The notes beneath the pieces were generated by a model that was not told the DNA's origin, did no database searches, and worked only from the letters and a program-made list of their open reading frames with translations. Below are positions 9,517 to 18,115 of a stretch of DNA of 39,476 nucleotides, in pieces (the first letter of the stretch is position 1; the number at the start of each line of letters is the position of its first letter). Made by a program: the position numbers and the translations under genes. This stretch comes from an uncultured Methanobrevibacter sp. (GTDB lineage: Archaea > Methanobacteriota > Methanobacteria > Methanobacteriales > Methanobacteriaceae): NCBI GenBank assembly GCA_902794475.1, contig CADBHR010000006.1, positions 1-39,476 of the forward strand, in the 5' to 3' direction.

Positions 9517-11382
9517 ATGCAATACGGCAGGATATTTTTTTTAATTTTACTGGTTTTCATTTGCTTTAATGTTGCAGTAGTTTCAGCCAGTGATTTAAAT
9601 TCAACTGATAATTTGGAAGTAGAGGATGATAGTCCAATTGAATTGGATGAAGAAGAAGTCATCGTTCATGCTGAAGATGATTCGAATGGCAATAATGAAA
9701 GTGTTGAAAAGGATTCGGTTAACATTGAGGTCACATCAACCAATGTCAAAAGTAGGGACACATTGGAAATCTGTCTTAAAAATTCAACTGATGCTCCTTT
9801 AAAATCCAAACAATTCACTGCAATACTTAATAATAAGGAATATTCACTTAAAACTAATTCCATGGGCGTTTCAAAAATAAACATTGATTTGCCTGCAAAT
9901 TCATATAAGTTGACCGTTATTTTTAAGGAAGATGATGAGTATAAAAATGCCACTCGGGATTTCACCATAAAGGTTTCAAAATTGTCCACTAATATTATAG
10001 AGTCCGGAAATTATGTCTCAAAAAATAATTATGTATATTTTCGGTTGGTGGACAGCAACGGCAATTCTGTTTCAGGTAAAAAGATAGCCATCAAGTTCAA
10101 TGGCAAGAAATATGTCAAAAAGACAAACAGTAAAGGCCAGATTGCAATAAAAATCAAGTCTTCAAAGTCCAAAAAGATTAAAGCAAAATTTTTTGGAGAT
10201 AATCAATTCAATCCTTCTTCCAACGGATTCACTCTTTATGTCATAGAAAAATCATTTTCCATTGATATTGGTAACTCCAAATTCCTTAAAAAGGGTTTCA
10301 TAAGGGTTTATCTAAAAAAATCTGGTAATCCATTAGCTAAAAAGTTAGTAACCTTGACGGTTGGAAGTAAGAAATTAAAACTCAAAACCAATTCCGAGGG
10401 AATTGCGATTTTTAAACCGAACGTTGATGTCGGATTTTACATTGTAAAGGCTAAACATGGTAAATATTACTCATCAAAAGGCCTTAAATGTTATAACGTT
10501 GACCTCAAGGATCCTTTAAAGGAAATAATTCCTTTAAAAAATGGTAAGCCAGACACTGATTTCATGCCAAAAAATTATGTATGGGGTGATGATAATGCAA
10601 AATACACTCTTAAAAAATCCCAATACCGTGAAGTCTTAAAAAGGGATAGCTACTGTTTGTTTTTATATGGAAAACTGACAAAATACACTTTCTTCAAGAC
10701 AAAGTCCCATCCGAATGAATATCACATTTTAAAACGTGAAAAATGGAATGTGATTGAAAGGGCAATCAATGCGAAATTGGTCAAAAAGAACAAGCATGAT
10801 TACTGGCCGGGAAAGATTACGGTTTCGCTTAAAGGCAAATCCTATAAATATCCTCTGGTAAGGGACCCTCAGGATAACGGATTCACTTGCGGTCCGACAT
10901 CATGCAGCATGTGCAGTCAGGTTCTGAAAAATTATGTATGTGAGAAATACATAGCAAAACTTTCTAAAACAGACCGTTACGGAACCAGCTGTGATGCAAT
11001 GATTAAATCATTGAATAAGAATGATTTCACTGCTACATATTTCTATAAATCCACTTTTAAAAAAGCGTTAAATGAGCTCAAAAAAGGTGGTGCAGCTTTG
11101 ATTTTCCATGCATACAATCATTATGTAAGCATTTTGGACATCAGTAAGGACGGCAAGAAGGTTTTGGTAAGCAATTCCTATGGGAGCTATGATAATATTC
11201 CAACTGGATGGTTAAAGGTCAGCTACATGAAAAAGAAATTCTCCAACATTGATGAAAGTCTTATTGTTAAGCTTAACTATAATCTATCGGATTCAATGAA
11301 AAATGCGATATATAGTTATTATAGTAGCATGGGGAAAAATTGGGTTGCCCAAAATATTCATCAGTCAATTGGATGGGTGTGA
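9517..11382 (+). CDS. Secreted adhesin-like protein with C-terminal C39/C71-like cysteine peptidase domain
   Basis: A 621-residue exported protein. Residues 1-25 form a signal peptide ending VVSAS. An acidic linker is followed by three Ig-like repeats (about 65-150, 155-240 and 245-330), each containing the typical KTNS(K/E)G turn. Residues about 330-450 are a Tyr/Lys-rich region I do not recognise. The C-terminal domain has FTCGPTSCSM (Cys458), NHYVSI (His535) and VSNSYG (Asn553), the order of a papain-like C39-type peptidase. Pseudomurein endoisopeptidases (family C71) also use Cys-His-Asp, so wall-peptide cleavage is a reasonable inference. There is no C-terminal membrane segment, so the protein is either released or held by the Ig repeats. 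It has its own promoter region after the eha block. Confidence 0.8.
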   Translation: MQYGRIFFLILLVFICFNVAVVSASDLNSTDNLEVEDDSPIELDEEEVIVHAEDDSNGNNESVEKDSVNIEVTSTNVKSRDTLEICLKNSTDAPLKSKQFTAILNNKEYSLKTNSMGVSKINIDLPANSYKLTVIFKEDDEYKNATRDFTIKVSKLSTNIIESGNYVSKNNYVYFRLVDSNGNSVSGKKIAIKFNGKKYVKKTNSKGQIAIKIKSSKSKKIKAKFFGDNQFNPSSNGFTLYVIEKSFSIDIGNSKFLKKGFIRVYLKKSGNPLAKKLVTLTVGSKKLKLKTNSEGIAIFKPNVDVGFYIVKAKHGKYYSSKGLKCYNVDLKDPLKEIIPLKNGKPDTDFMPKNYVWGDDNAKYTLKKSQYREVLKRDSYCLFLYGKLTKYTFFKTKSHPNEYHILKREKWNVIERAINAKLVKKNKHDYWPGKITVSLKGKSYKYPLVRDPQDNGFTCGPTSCSMCSQVLKNYVCEKYIAKLSKTDRYGTSCDAMIKSLNKNDFTATYFYKSTFKKALNELKKGGAALIFHAYNHYVSILDISKDGKKVLVSNSYGSYDNIPTGWLKVSYMKKKFSNIDESLIVKLNYNLSDSMKNAIYSYYSSMGKNWVAQNIHQSIGWV

Positions 11383-11440
11383 GGAGTTTTTTCATTATTG
11401 GTTTTGATAATGTTTCATAGAAAGTATTTAAGGTGATAAT

Positions 11441-11542
11441 ATGAGATGTCCTGTTTGTGGAGCATGGGTTGAAGAAGGAGAGGAATACTGTCCGAATTGT
11501 GGATATGATGTCTATTGTATTGATGAGGATGACAGTTTTTAG
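11441..11542 (+). CDS. 33-residue zinc-ribbon microprotein
   Basis: A short open frame begins MRCPVCGAWVEEGEEYCPNC and ends at a TAG after an acidic tail, IDEDDSF. Two CPxC knuckles 11 residues apart (CPVC and CPNC) form a complete zinc ribbon. AAGGTGATAAT gives a good ribosome-binding site before the ATG. Such tiny zinc ribbons are common in methanogens and are usually of unknown role. It lies between the peptidase adhesin and the orphan helix-turn-helix gene. The DNA just after its stop looks like the wreck of a second ribbon, so the gene may be the surviving front half of a longer two-ribbon protein. Confidence 0.65.
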   Translation: MRCPVCGAWVEEGEEYCPNCGYDVYCIDEDDSF

Positions 11543-11556
11543 GGATCTGAAATCCT

Positions 11557-11610
11557 AGATGTGAATCCTCAAGTGATGCAGGTAAGCCATTCTGTCCGAA
11601 TGTTGGATGA
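11557..11610 (+). pseudogene. Remnant of a second zinc ribbon
   Basis: In a different frame from the microprotein just upstream, the DNA reads RCESSSDAGKPFCPNVG and then a stop. This matches the pattern of a zinc ribbon (CPxC ... GKPFCPNCG) with one cysteine lost from each knuckle. There is no start codon of its own. It is best explained as a decayed tail or a neighbouring duplicate. The match is short and could be chance. Confidence 0.35.
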
Positions 11611-11643
11611 CGGTTCTGATGATGATTATTGATTGACATAAAA

Positions 11644-11656
11644 TTTTTATAGTATT
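11644..11656 (+). promoter_or_regulatory. TATA-like box for leaderless helix-turn-helix gene
   Basis: A TTTTTATAGTATT stretch is centred about 25 bases before the ATG at 11676. There is no purine-rich ribosome-binding site between, which fits transcription starting at or next to the start codon. Confidence 0.4.
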
Positions 11657-11675
11657 TTTTTCATTAAATTATAAT

Positions 11676-12113
11676 ATGAGTAGGCAGGCCTATGTTAACA
11701 AGGATATTTCAATAACTGAAATTCGCCGTGTAAAACGTGATTTGCAGAAATTTGTGGATTTATATGAGAAAGTGACCTTTATAGAAGAGTTATATTGTGA
11801 TGAAACTGTCAAATCTGCAATGGAACGCAGGGGGAAAACTCCCCAAACAGGTTATAAATGGTTAAAAACCTGGAATGATAAGGGTTTTGATGGTCTGTTT
11901 AGAAAGGAAGGGTCCGGAAGGATTTCCAAATTGTCAGATTATCAAATAGAAATTTTAAAGACAAACATTACTGTAAAGGGTTTGTCAAGTGTCTCTGAAA
12001 TTAAAAATGAAATTAAAAGTGAATTTGGAGTTACTTACTCTGAAAGGCATTTGCGCAGGTTGATTTTTGATTTGGGTCTTTTGGACTTTATCAGTTCAAA
12101 CAAAATTAAATAA
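11676..12113 (+). CDS. Orphan helix-turn-helix protein of IS630-transposase N-terminal type
   Basis: A 145-residue basic protein with two predicted helix-turn-helix units: residues about 35-85 (the TVKSAMERRGKTPQTGYKWL region followed by WNDKGFDGLF) and about 95-140 (LSSVSEIKNEIKSEFG followed by YSERHLRRLIFDLGL). This is the DNA-binding half of IS630-type transposases. The catalytic DDE half is absent, and the 210 bases downstream hold no trace of it. It may be a truncated transposase or a domesticated DNA-binding protein. No ribosome-binding site precedes the ATG, but a TATA-like stretch lies about 25 bases upstream, so the message is probably leaderless. Confidence 0.7.
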   Translation: MSRQAYVNKDISITEIRRVKRDLQKFVDLYEKVTFIEELYCDETVKSAMERRGKTPQTGYKWLKTWNDKGFDGLFRKEGSGRISKLSDYQIEILKTNITVKGLSSVSEIKNEIKSEFGVTYSERHLRRLIFDLGLLDFISSNKIK

Positions 12114-12323
12114 TCATTTACATATACTTTTTTATGTCCATTACCTATTTTTTGATAATGTTTTTTCAGTAAAATATATTTCACTTCATTTTTTTTATAC
12201 TCAAATTCTTATTAATTAGTTGATTGTTCAATAATAATAGTATTTTTTTATTAAAATGTTTTATAAATTAACTTTATATAATTTTTTTGATTAATATATT
12301 TATAGAATTATAGAGGGCATATT

Positions 12324-13709
12324 ATGAATGAGAACATAGACAGAGGAATGTCGACATTAATCATTTTCATTATTGCAGCGGCTATATTGAGTGCCGCTCA
12401 GAGCGTAGTGACAACAGGTATTGCAGGGATAATGACTGATTTTCATATTCATTCAACAACAGCACAATGGATTTACTCTTCATTCTTGCTTGTATTGGGG
12501 GTTATGATACCATTATCTGCATTTTTTACCCGCAGATTTAAAGTGAAAACAATTTTGATATCTTCATTGACTCTATTTTTAATAGGATCCATTTTGGCAT
12601 ATCTCGCCCCAAATATTGAGGTATTGATTCTGGCAAGAGTGATTCAGGCTTGTGGATCTGGAATATTGCTTCCAATTACTCAAATCGTATTGTTCAAGGT
12701 TATCCCTGAGGAAAAGTGGCAAGTCTATATGGGACTTTTCGGGTTCATCATAGGAATTGCCCCTGCATTGGCTCCAACAGCCGGAGGATTCATAATCGAT
12801 TCCGTCGGATGGAGGTCAATCTTCTTGATATTTGCAATAATGATTGCAGTATTGATTGTGGTGGCATCATTTGTGGTTAAACTTGAATTTGAAACAGGAC
12901 ATTATCCGTTGGACATCACTTCACTTATACTTTGTGTGCTTTCATGTGTCGGCATAATGTTTGGATTTTCAAACATCGCCCAAAATGGATTCGACTTGAT
13001 TTGGGTGATATTGCCTATTATAATCGGTACTGTGTCTCTTGTGCTGTTTGTGAAAAGGCAGTTTAGCATTGACACTCCATTGCTTGACTTGCATGCCCTT
13101 AAAAATAAATATTTCTTCTATGGAACATTGTTTTCAGCGATATTGTACTTTACAATGTGTGGTTTGAATGTTATCATGCCTCTTTTTGCACAAAGCATAG
13201 CAAATCATGATGCAACAACAGCAGGAATCATACTGCTTCCGGCAACCCTTGTGATGATTGTGTTCAACTTTATAGGTCCATTGATGGCCAACAAGTTCGG
13301 TGTTCGCAAGGTATTGCTTTTATCATGTCTCTTCACCGTTGCAGGTTACCTGTTGATGATGACATATACAAGATCAACATCTGTGGAGTATATGATCATT
13401 ACTCAGGTTATTCGTGCAATCGGTGCAGGACTAGGATTGATGCCTGCAGTTACATGGACAATTGCGGTTGTTTCAGGTGATGTTGAAGATGCAACAGCAA
13501 TCAACAACACAGTAAGGCAAATCATAGGTGCAATCGGTTCAGCGGTTGCAGTTGTGTTGATGGCTGCATTTGCAGGAGGAAATATGGGTCATAACAATAT
13601 TTCAGTATCTGCATTTGCGCAAACTTCATTTGTGATGTCAATTCTTGCCGTCATTTCAGCGGTGATTGTTGTATTGTACATTAAGGATGAGATTCACGAT
13701 TTAATGTGA
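12324..13709 (+). CDS. MFS drug exporter, DHA2 (14-TM) type
   Basis: A 461-residue membrane protein with about fourteen hydrophobic segments. The antiporter motif C is visible as GFIIGIAPALAPTAGG near residue 150, followed by a W-R-S-I-F turn, typical of EmrB/QacA-type proton-drug antiporters. FFTRRFKVK marks the loop between TM2 and TM3. It would export a toxic small molecule or lipid in exchange for protons; the substrate is unknown. The gene stands alone with a TATA-like box near 12268 and a GAGGGC ribosome-binding site. Such genes are frequently acquired by transfer in gut microbes. That is family knowledge and not shown by this sequence. Confidence 0.87.
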   Translation: MNENIDRGMSTLIIFIIAAAILSAAQSVVTTGIAGIMTDFHIHSTTAQWIYSSFLLVLGVMIPLSAFFTRRFKVKTILISSLTLFLIGSILAYLAPNIEVLILARVIQACGSGILLPITQIVLFKVIPEEKWQVYMGLFGFIIGIAPALAPTAGGFIIDSVGWRSIFLIFAIMIAVLIVVASFVVKLEFETGHYPLDITSLILCVLSCVGIMFGFSNIAQNGFDLIWVILPIIIGTVSLVLFVKRQFSIDTPLLDLHALKNKYFFYGTLFSAILYFTMCGLNVIMPLFAQSIANHDATTAGIILLPATLVMIVFNFIGPLMANKFGVRKVLLLSCLFTVAGYLLMMTYTRSTSVEYMIITQVIRAIGAGLGLMPAVTWTIAVVSGDVEDATAINNTVRQIIGAIGSAVAVVLMAAFAGGNMGHNNISVSAFAQTSFVMSILAVISAVIVVLYIKDEIHDLM

Positions 13710-13735
13710 ATTCATTTTTATTTTTTTTAAAACAT
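13692..13735 (+). terminator. Stem-loop over exporter stop codon plus T-run
   Basis: ATTCAC (13692-13697) pairs with GTGAAT (13706-13711), placing the TGA stop inside the stem. T-rich DNA follows directly. The stem is only six pairs. Confidence 0.4.
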
Positions 13736-13943
13736 CGATATGATTGAATTTATAAATCCTTTTTTATTTTTTTAACTATTTTTATTATTTTAATTATAAA
13801 TTACTTATTATAGGTTATTTTTCTGAAATTATTATTTTAAATTAAAATGGGCAATAATATATACTATTAAAAATTATATATTATATTATGAGGATTATTT
13901 TCAATATTTAATTCTTACAAATTGGGCTTAAAGGAGGTGAAAA

Positions 13944-16076
13944 ATGAATAAAAAGCTTATAATAATGGGACTTCTTGCATTGGCATTACTAACGATAAAT
14001 GTTTGTGCCGCTCAGGAAATTGATAATTCCACTGATGTCAATGAAGCATTGTCCATTTCAGATGAGCCTGTTTTGGAAGCAACTAATGACACTCCAGTTC
14101 TTGAAGCGTCAAAAGCCAATACTCATCTTGAAGTTGCAGGCCCAACAGATTTTGATGTAATCGGGGATTATTTTAAGGTGAAATTATTGGATGGCAATAA
14201 TAATGCTCTTAAAAATACCAAGGTGACATTTACGGTAAACGGCAAAAGCTATAATCAGAACACTGATTCTTCAGGCATTGCCAAGCTGCAAATCAGATTA
14301 AATGATGGGACATATAAAATTGTATCCAAATTTGCCGGAAATTCGAATTATAAGGCGTCATCTCTAACCACAAAAATCACGTTGGACAATACCCGTGAAG
14401 TTGAAAGCGGAATGAGCAACGCTCAAATTCAGGATATCATAGACAATGCCAAAACAAATAATGTAATATTATTCAAAGGTAAAAGCTATTCTGATATTAA
14501 TCTTGTTATCACAAAATCCTTGATATTGCAGACTAACGTTGGAACAACTTTAAAATCAACTTCATCATCTCCGGTAATTACCATTAAAGGTTCAAAGGCT
14601 TCCTTAGCAAAAGTTAAGGGATTCAAGATTGAAGGTAATGGTGATGGTATTAAGGTTGAAGGTGCAGATTATGTTTCTGTTTATAATAATGACATTACAT
14701 GTAAAGGCAATGGTATTGTTGGGATGAACACCAATTATCTAAACATCACCAAAAATGATCTCGTTAAAAACTCAAAAAGCGGAATAAGTCTTGCTGAATC
14801 AGATAATTCCTATATTTTCAACAATAAGATTACCAATAACGGTGCAAATGGTATTGAAGTGGCTAAATCAAGCAATGTTTATATTTACGGCAACACCATT
14901 ACCAGCAATGGTAAAAACGGTATTTATTTGGACAGCAAAATCAATGGCAAAAATTATGGCGAAGGACCAAATAATTTGCACATTGGCAAAAATACGATTT
15001 CTAAAAATGTTGAAAACGGTATTTATGTTAATAAGGCAGGAAATAATGTAAATATAAACTCCAATTCTATAGAATCCAATCGTCAAAGTGGAATTTCATT
15101 ATCTGAAATCGGTAGCAATAAGATTCAATCAAATGTCATATCCAATAATGAATATGTGGGCATTGAATTCGGAGGCAATTATGTAATGCCAAAGAATCAG
15201 GAGATTTCATATAATGCGATTGTTGGCAATAGGGAGCGTGAAGTTGAAGCTAGAGATACATTTTATGACAACAATGATGATCCGTTGAAACTTGGAGACA
15301 ATTGGTACAGTGATGGTGTCATTTGTCCTAAAATCAAGACAAATAATATAAGGTTCACAGTTACTCAAATAGGTCCAAACCAATTTCAGGCTGCATTCAT
15401 TGATTCAAAGGGCAACATTGCCAGTCTGCTTCCGGACAGGGCATTGTCATATAGAATCAACAATGGAAAAAGCATAACATTAACTATCAGTGGGGGAATA
15501 GGCACATTCACCGTGGATGCACAAACCGGTGACCTTGTTAAGGCAACTGTCGATAATTCCAGAAGGGATAATGCTTATGATTCAGATACCAAGTCCTCTT
15601 CAAAGCCTGTTAATGGAAAAACACCAAGTTACAGTTACCCTTCAATTCCGAATTACCAATTGTATGAGGATATTGGAACCGGTGGAAGTGGCGGAAATGG
15701 TGACGGAACAGGACAGGGCACAGGCGGAAATGCCAACAGAGGTAATGGACATTCAACTGTAGAAAGCAGTGAAAATACTGGAAACAGTACTCATAGCCAG
15801 AAAGCAGACCCTGCAAACAATGCAAATAACCAGGTAAATGATGTGGAGCAAAGCTATGAAACACAAGCTACAACTTCTCCAGCCAGTGCATCTGAAAGTT
15901 CTTCCGGTGTTGATTCAGGTTCAGCTTCAACAAAGCAATCTGTAGTCAAACAAATTTTAATCGATGAAGATGAATTTTATAAAGTTTCTGGGATTTCATT
16001 TATAATATTGTTAATAATTTTAACAATAGGATTGTATTATCGTGAAGATATTCGCGAAATGAAATCCAAATTGTAA
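13944..16076 (+). CDS. Membrane-anchored adhesin-like protein (Ig-like plus NosD-type beta-helix)
   Basis: A 710-residue surface protein. The signal peptide (residues 1-22, ending NVCAAQ) is followed by one Ig-like domain (about 50-150, with the VTFTVNGKSY strand). A right-handed beta-helix (about 155-430) carries repeated N-x-I-x-x-N-G-x-N-G-I turns. A C-terminal module (about 430-520) begins DNWYSDGVICPKI. A Gly/Ser/Asn/Thr-rich linker (about 525-670) leads to one transmembrane segment (about 684-699) and a basic tail. The linker would reach through the pseudomurein wall, displaying the beta-helix outside. AAAGGAGGTGA is a very strong ribosome-binding site. The Ig, beta-helix and WY modules recur in the broken adhesin at 29-31 kb. 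Confidence 0.85.
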   Translation: MNKKLIIMGLLALALLTINVCAAQEIDNSTDVNEALSISDEPVLEATNDTPVLEASKANTHLEVAGPTDFDVIGDYFKVKLLDGNNNALKNTKVTFTVNGKSYNQNTDSSGIAKLQIRLNDGTYKIVSKFAGNSNYKASSLTTKITLDNTREVESGMSNAQIQDIIDNAKTNNVILFKGKSYSDINLVITKSLILQTNVGTTLKSTSSSPVITIKGSKASLAKVKGFKIEGNGDGIKVEGADYVSVYNNDITCKGNGIVGMNTNYLNITKNDLVKNSKSGISLAESDNSYIFNNKITNNGANGIEVAKSSNVYIYGNTITSNGKNGIYLDSKINGKNYGEGPNNLHIGKNTISKNVENGIYVNKAGNNVNINSNSIESNRQSGISLSEIGSNKIQSNVISNNEYVGIEFGGNYVMPKNQEISYNAIVGNREREVEARDTFYDNNDDPLKLGDNWYSDGVICPKIKTNNIRFTVTQIGPNQFQAAFIDSKGNIASLLPDRALSYRINNGKSITLTISGGIGTFTVDAQTGDLVKATVDNSRRDNAYDSDTKSSSKPVNGKTPSYSYPSIPNYQLYEDIGTGGSGGNGDGTGQGTGGNANRGNGHSTVESSENTGNSTHSQKADPANNANNQVNDVEQSYETQATTSPASASESSSGVDSGSASTKQSVVKQILIDEDEFYKVSGISFIILLIILTIGLYYREDIREMKSKL

Positions 16077-16172
16077 TTTTCATCCCTTTTTTCTATTTTT
16101 TCCTTATATTATAATAAATTATTTAAAAGATTTTAAATAAATATCATATTATCTTACCTTTGGAGGAATAAT

Positions 16173-17294
16173 ATGAATAAAAGTGATTTGAAAAGAGATT
16201 ATTTTATGCTTAAGGGCCCGCTTGCCAAAAAAGGTTATGATTGGTGGTGGCATTCATTCACTGGTTACAATAAAAAAACCGGTGAAGCAAGACCATTTTT
16301 CATAGAATACTTTACATGCAACCCAGCATTGGCTGAAGACGAACCTGTCCTTGGTCAGGACCCTGAAAACCAAAAAACAGGAAAACAACCATCATATTGC
16401 ATGATTAAGGCTGGAGCATATGGTAAGGACCCAAAACAGATTCATAATTTTTACTCAATGAAATACTTCAACTGCCCTGATGATGAGCTGAACATACAGG
16501 TTGGCGATTGCAGTTTGACAGAAACCCACATGAGCGGATTTTCAAGAGTGTCTGAAGAGGATGCTAAAAATCACCCCGAATACATGTCCGATGCGGGAGA
16601 TATGATGTGGGATTTGGATATTGACAAGCAAATCACATTTAACGTGGGTTACGGTGCAAGCTCCTTATTCCGAAAATTGAATTCATTTGAAATGTTCTGG
16701 CATGCAGAGGGAATCAAAACCCAATACAGCGGTACTGTATGGCTTGACGGAGAGGAATATGAAGTGATTCCTGAAAAATCCTATGGATACGCCGATAAGA
16801 ACTGGGGAGGAGACTTCACATCTCCATGGCTTTGGATTTCATCATGCAATATAACAAGCCTTATAAGCGGTAAAAAATTGAATAACTCTGCATTTGAGGC
16901 TGGTGGAGGAAGGCCAAAGGCATTTGGTATTGAGCTTCCACGTAAACTGTTAATAGGATTTTACTACGAAGGAACAATGTATGAATACAACTTCGCCAGA
17001 TTCTGGAATATGGTCAAAATCGACTTTGATTTCCAGGAAGGTGAAGACGTTCACACATGGCATGTTAATGCAAGCAACAGAAACTCAAGAATGGAACTGG
17101 TGCTTTACTGCAAACGTGATGAAATGATGCTCTTTAACTACGAGGCACCGGATGGCAAAAAACGACACAACCGCCTATGGAATGGTGGAAGCGGATACGG
17201 CGAAATCAAATTATACAAAAAGGACGGAACATTAATTGACCATGTTAAGATAGAAAATGCGGGTTGTGAATATGGGGAGTATGATGACGAATGA
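16173..17294 (+). CDS. Tocopherol-cyclase-family protein
   Basis: A 373-residue soluble protein resembling the tocopherol cyclase family, a lipocalin-like double beta-barrel. Recognisable pieces are KGYDWWWHSFTGYNKKTGE near the N-terminus, FNVGYGAS, FEMFWHAEG, the YGYADKNWG signature at residues 204-212, and RLWNGGSGYGEIKLY near the end. Plant VTE1 closes the chromanol ring of tocopherols; homologues in anaerobic Firmicutes have no known reaction. Tocopherol is not expected in a methanogen, so the substrate is probably another isoprenoid or lipid. There is no signal peptide. A GGAGGAATAAT ribosome-binding site precedes the ATG. It overlaps the phytol-kinase-like gene by four bases, so the pair is co-translated. 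Confidence 0.72.
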   Translation: MNKSDLKRDYFMLKGPLAKKGYDWWWHSFTGYNKKTGEARPFFIEYFTCNPALAEDEPVLGQDPENQKTGKQPSYCMIKAGAYGKDPKQIHNFYSMKYFNCPDDELNIQVGDCSLTETHMSGFSRVSEEDAKNHPEYMSDAGDMMWDLDIDKQITFNVGYGASSLFRKLNSFEMFWHAEGIKTQYSGTVWLDGEEYEVIPEKSYGYADKNWGGDFTSPWLWISSCNITSLISGKKLNNSAFEAGGGRPKAFGIELPRKLLIGFYYEGTMYEYNFARFWNMVKIDFDFQEGEDVHTWHVNASNRNSRMELVLYCKRDEMMLFNYEAPDGKKRHNRLWNGGSGYGEIKLYKKDGTLIDHVKIENAGCEYGEYDDE

Positions 17295-17989
17295 TATTCA
17301 CAGACATCATAGCATTAATCATAGTATATGTTTATGTGGCGGTCATTTTTGTTGTAGCTGAAATGGTTTTAAAGACTCGCCCTGAAGTTTCACGTAAGTT
17401 TCTGCATATCATGGTAGGTAATATGATATTTGCCATGCCGTTTTTCTCAGATCCGTGGGTGATGGTATGGTTTTTAACACTGCCTATCACAATAGGGCTG
17501 TTCTTCTTGACTGAATACTCACCAATCAAAATTGAAAACAGCGTAACCGAATCAGGCCATGCATTGGGCTTGTTTTTCTATGCTTTGATTTGGACAGTAT
17601 TGATTGCAGTATTTGCAATAATCTCACCGGCAAACGACCCTAAATATTACATCTGGATTGTGGCATTGGCCATTGTTCCTATGGTATACGGTGACGGATT
17701 TGCAGCATTGATTGGTCAAAAATTCGGAAAAGTCAAATACACAGTGTTTGGAGGTACAAAATCTCTTGAAGGATCACTTACCATGTTTGTAATCACCTCC
17801 GTTATGAGTGTATTTGTCTGGATGGTTTTCACATCAATCGGATGTACAATGCCTGAATTCAATATTGTCAACATATTGCTGATTTCCGCAGTAGCAACAA
17901 TTTGTGAAGCGTTCAGTTATGGTGGAATTGACAACTTGTCAGTTCCGACAGTAACTGCAATTTTATATTATTTGGTAGCTGTATTATAG
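17291..17989 (+). CDS. Phytol/dolichol kinase-like membrane protein (CTP-dependent)
   Basis: A 232-residue protein with about six or seven membrane segments. It shows the conserved features of the phytol kinase, dolichol kinase and phosphatidate cytidylyltransferase group: SRKFLHI (residues 34-40), YGDGFAALIGQKFGK (from residue 133), FGGTKSLEGSLTMF, and a C-terminal EAFSYGGIDNLSVP. These kinases phosphorylate a polyprenol such as phytol, geranylgeraniol or dolichol using CTP. In an archaeon a likely use is salvage or modification of isoprenoid alcohols for membrane lipids or glycan carriers. It overlaps the tocopherol-cyclase-like gene by ATGA. Family membership is clear but the substrate is inferred. 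Confidence 0.78.
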   Translation: MIFTDIIALIIVYVYVAVIFVVAEMVLKTRPEVSRKFLHIMVGNMIFAMPFFSDPWVMVWFLTLPITIGLFFLTEYSPIKIENSVTESGHALGLFFYALIWTVLIAVFAIISPANDPKYYIWIVALAIVPMVYGDGFAALIGQKFGKVKYTVFGGTKSLEGSLTMFVITSVMSVFVWMVFTSIGCTMPEFNIVNILLISAVATICEAFSYGGIDNLSVPTVTAILYYLVAVL

Positions 17990-18084
17990 CTGCCAATTTC
18001 AATTCTTATTTTTTGCATTTCACTGGCCAATTTTTGCATCTTGGATGCGTCGCCAAATAGCCATTTATATTGACTTTTACCAAG
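17968..18084 (-). pseudogene. Possible coding remnant on the minus strand
   Basis: A 38-codon open stretch with no start codon ends at a TAA inside the 3' end of the phytol-kinase-like gene. Its product is hydrophilic and helical, with the core GDASKMQKLASEMQKIRIEI. This part of the gap is richer in G and C than the gaps around it, as expected of former coding DNA. I do not recognise the family. Chance openness is possible because the plus strand is open here too. Confidence 0.25.
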
Positions 18085-18115
18085 TTATATTATCGAATGG
18101 TTAATAGGTGTAAAA

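Noticed and set aside
12114-12323. Missing catalytic half of the IS630-type transposase
   Set aside because: All frames were read for DDE-type motifs and none was found; the gap is AT-rich promoter DNA.
14791-15051. Second-frame open stretch within the adhesin at 13944-16076
   Set aside because: Shadow of a repetitive coding region; no ribosome-binding site and no recognisable protein.
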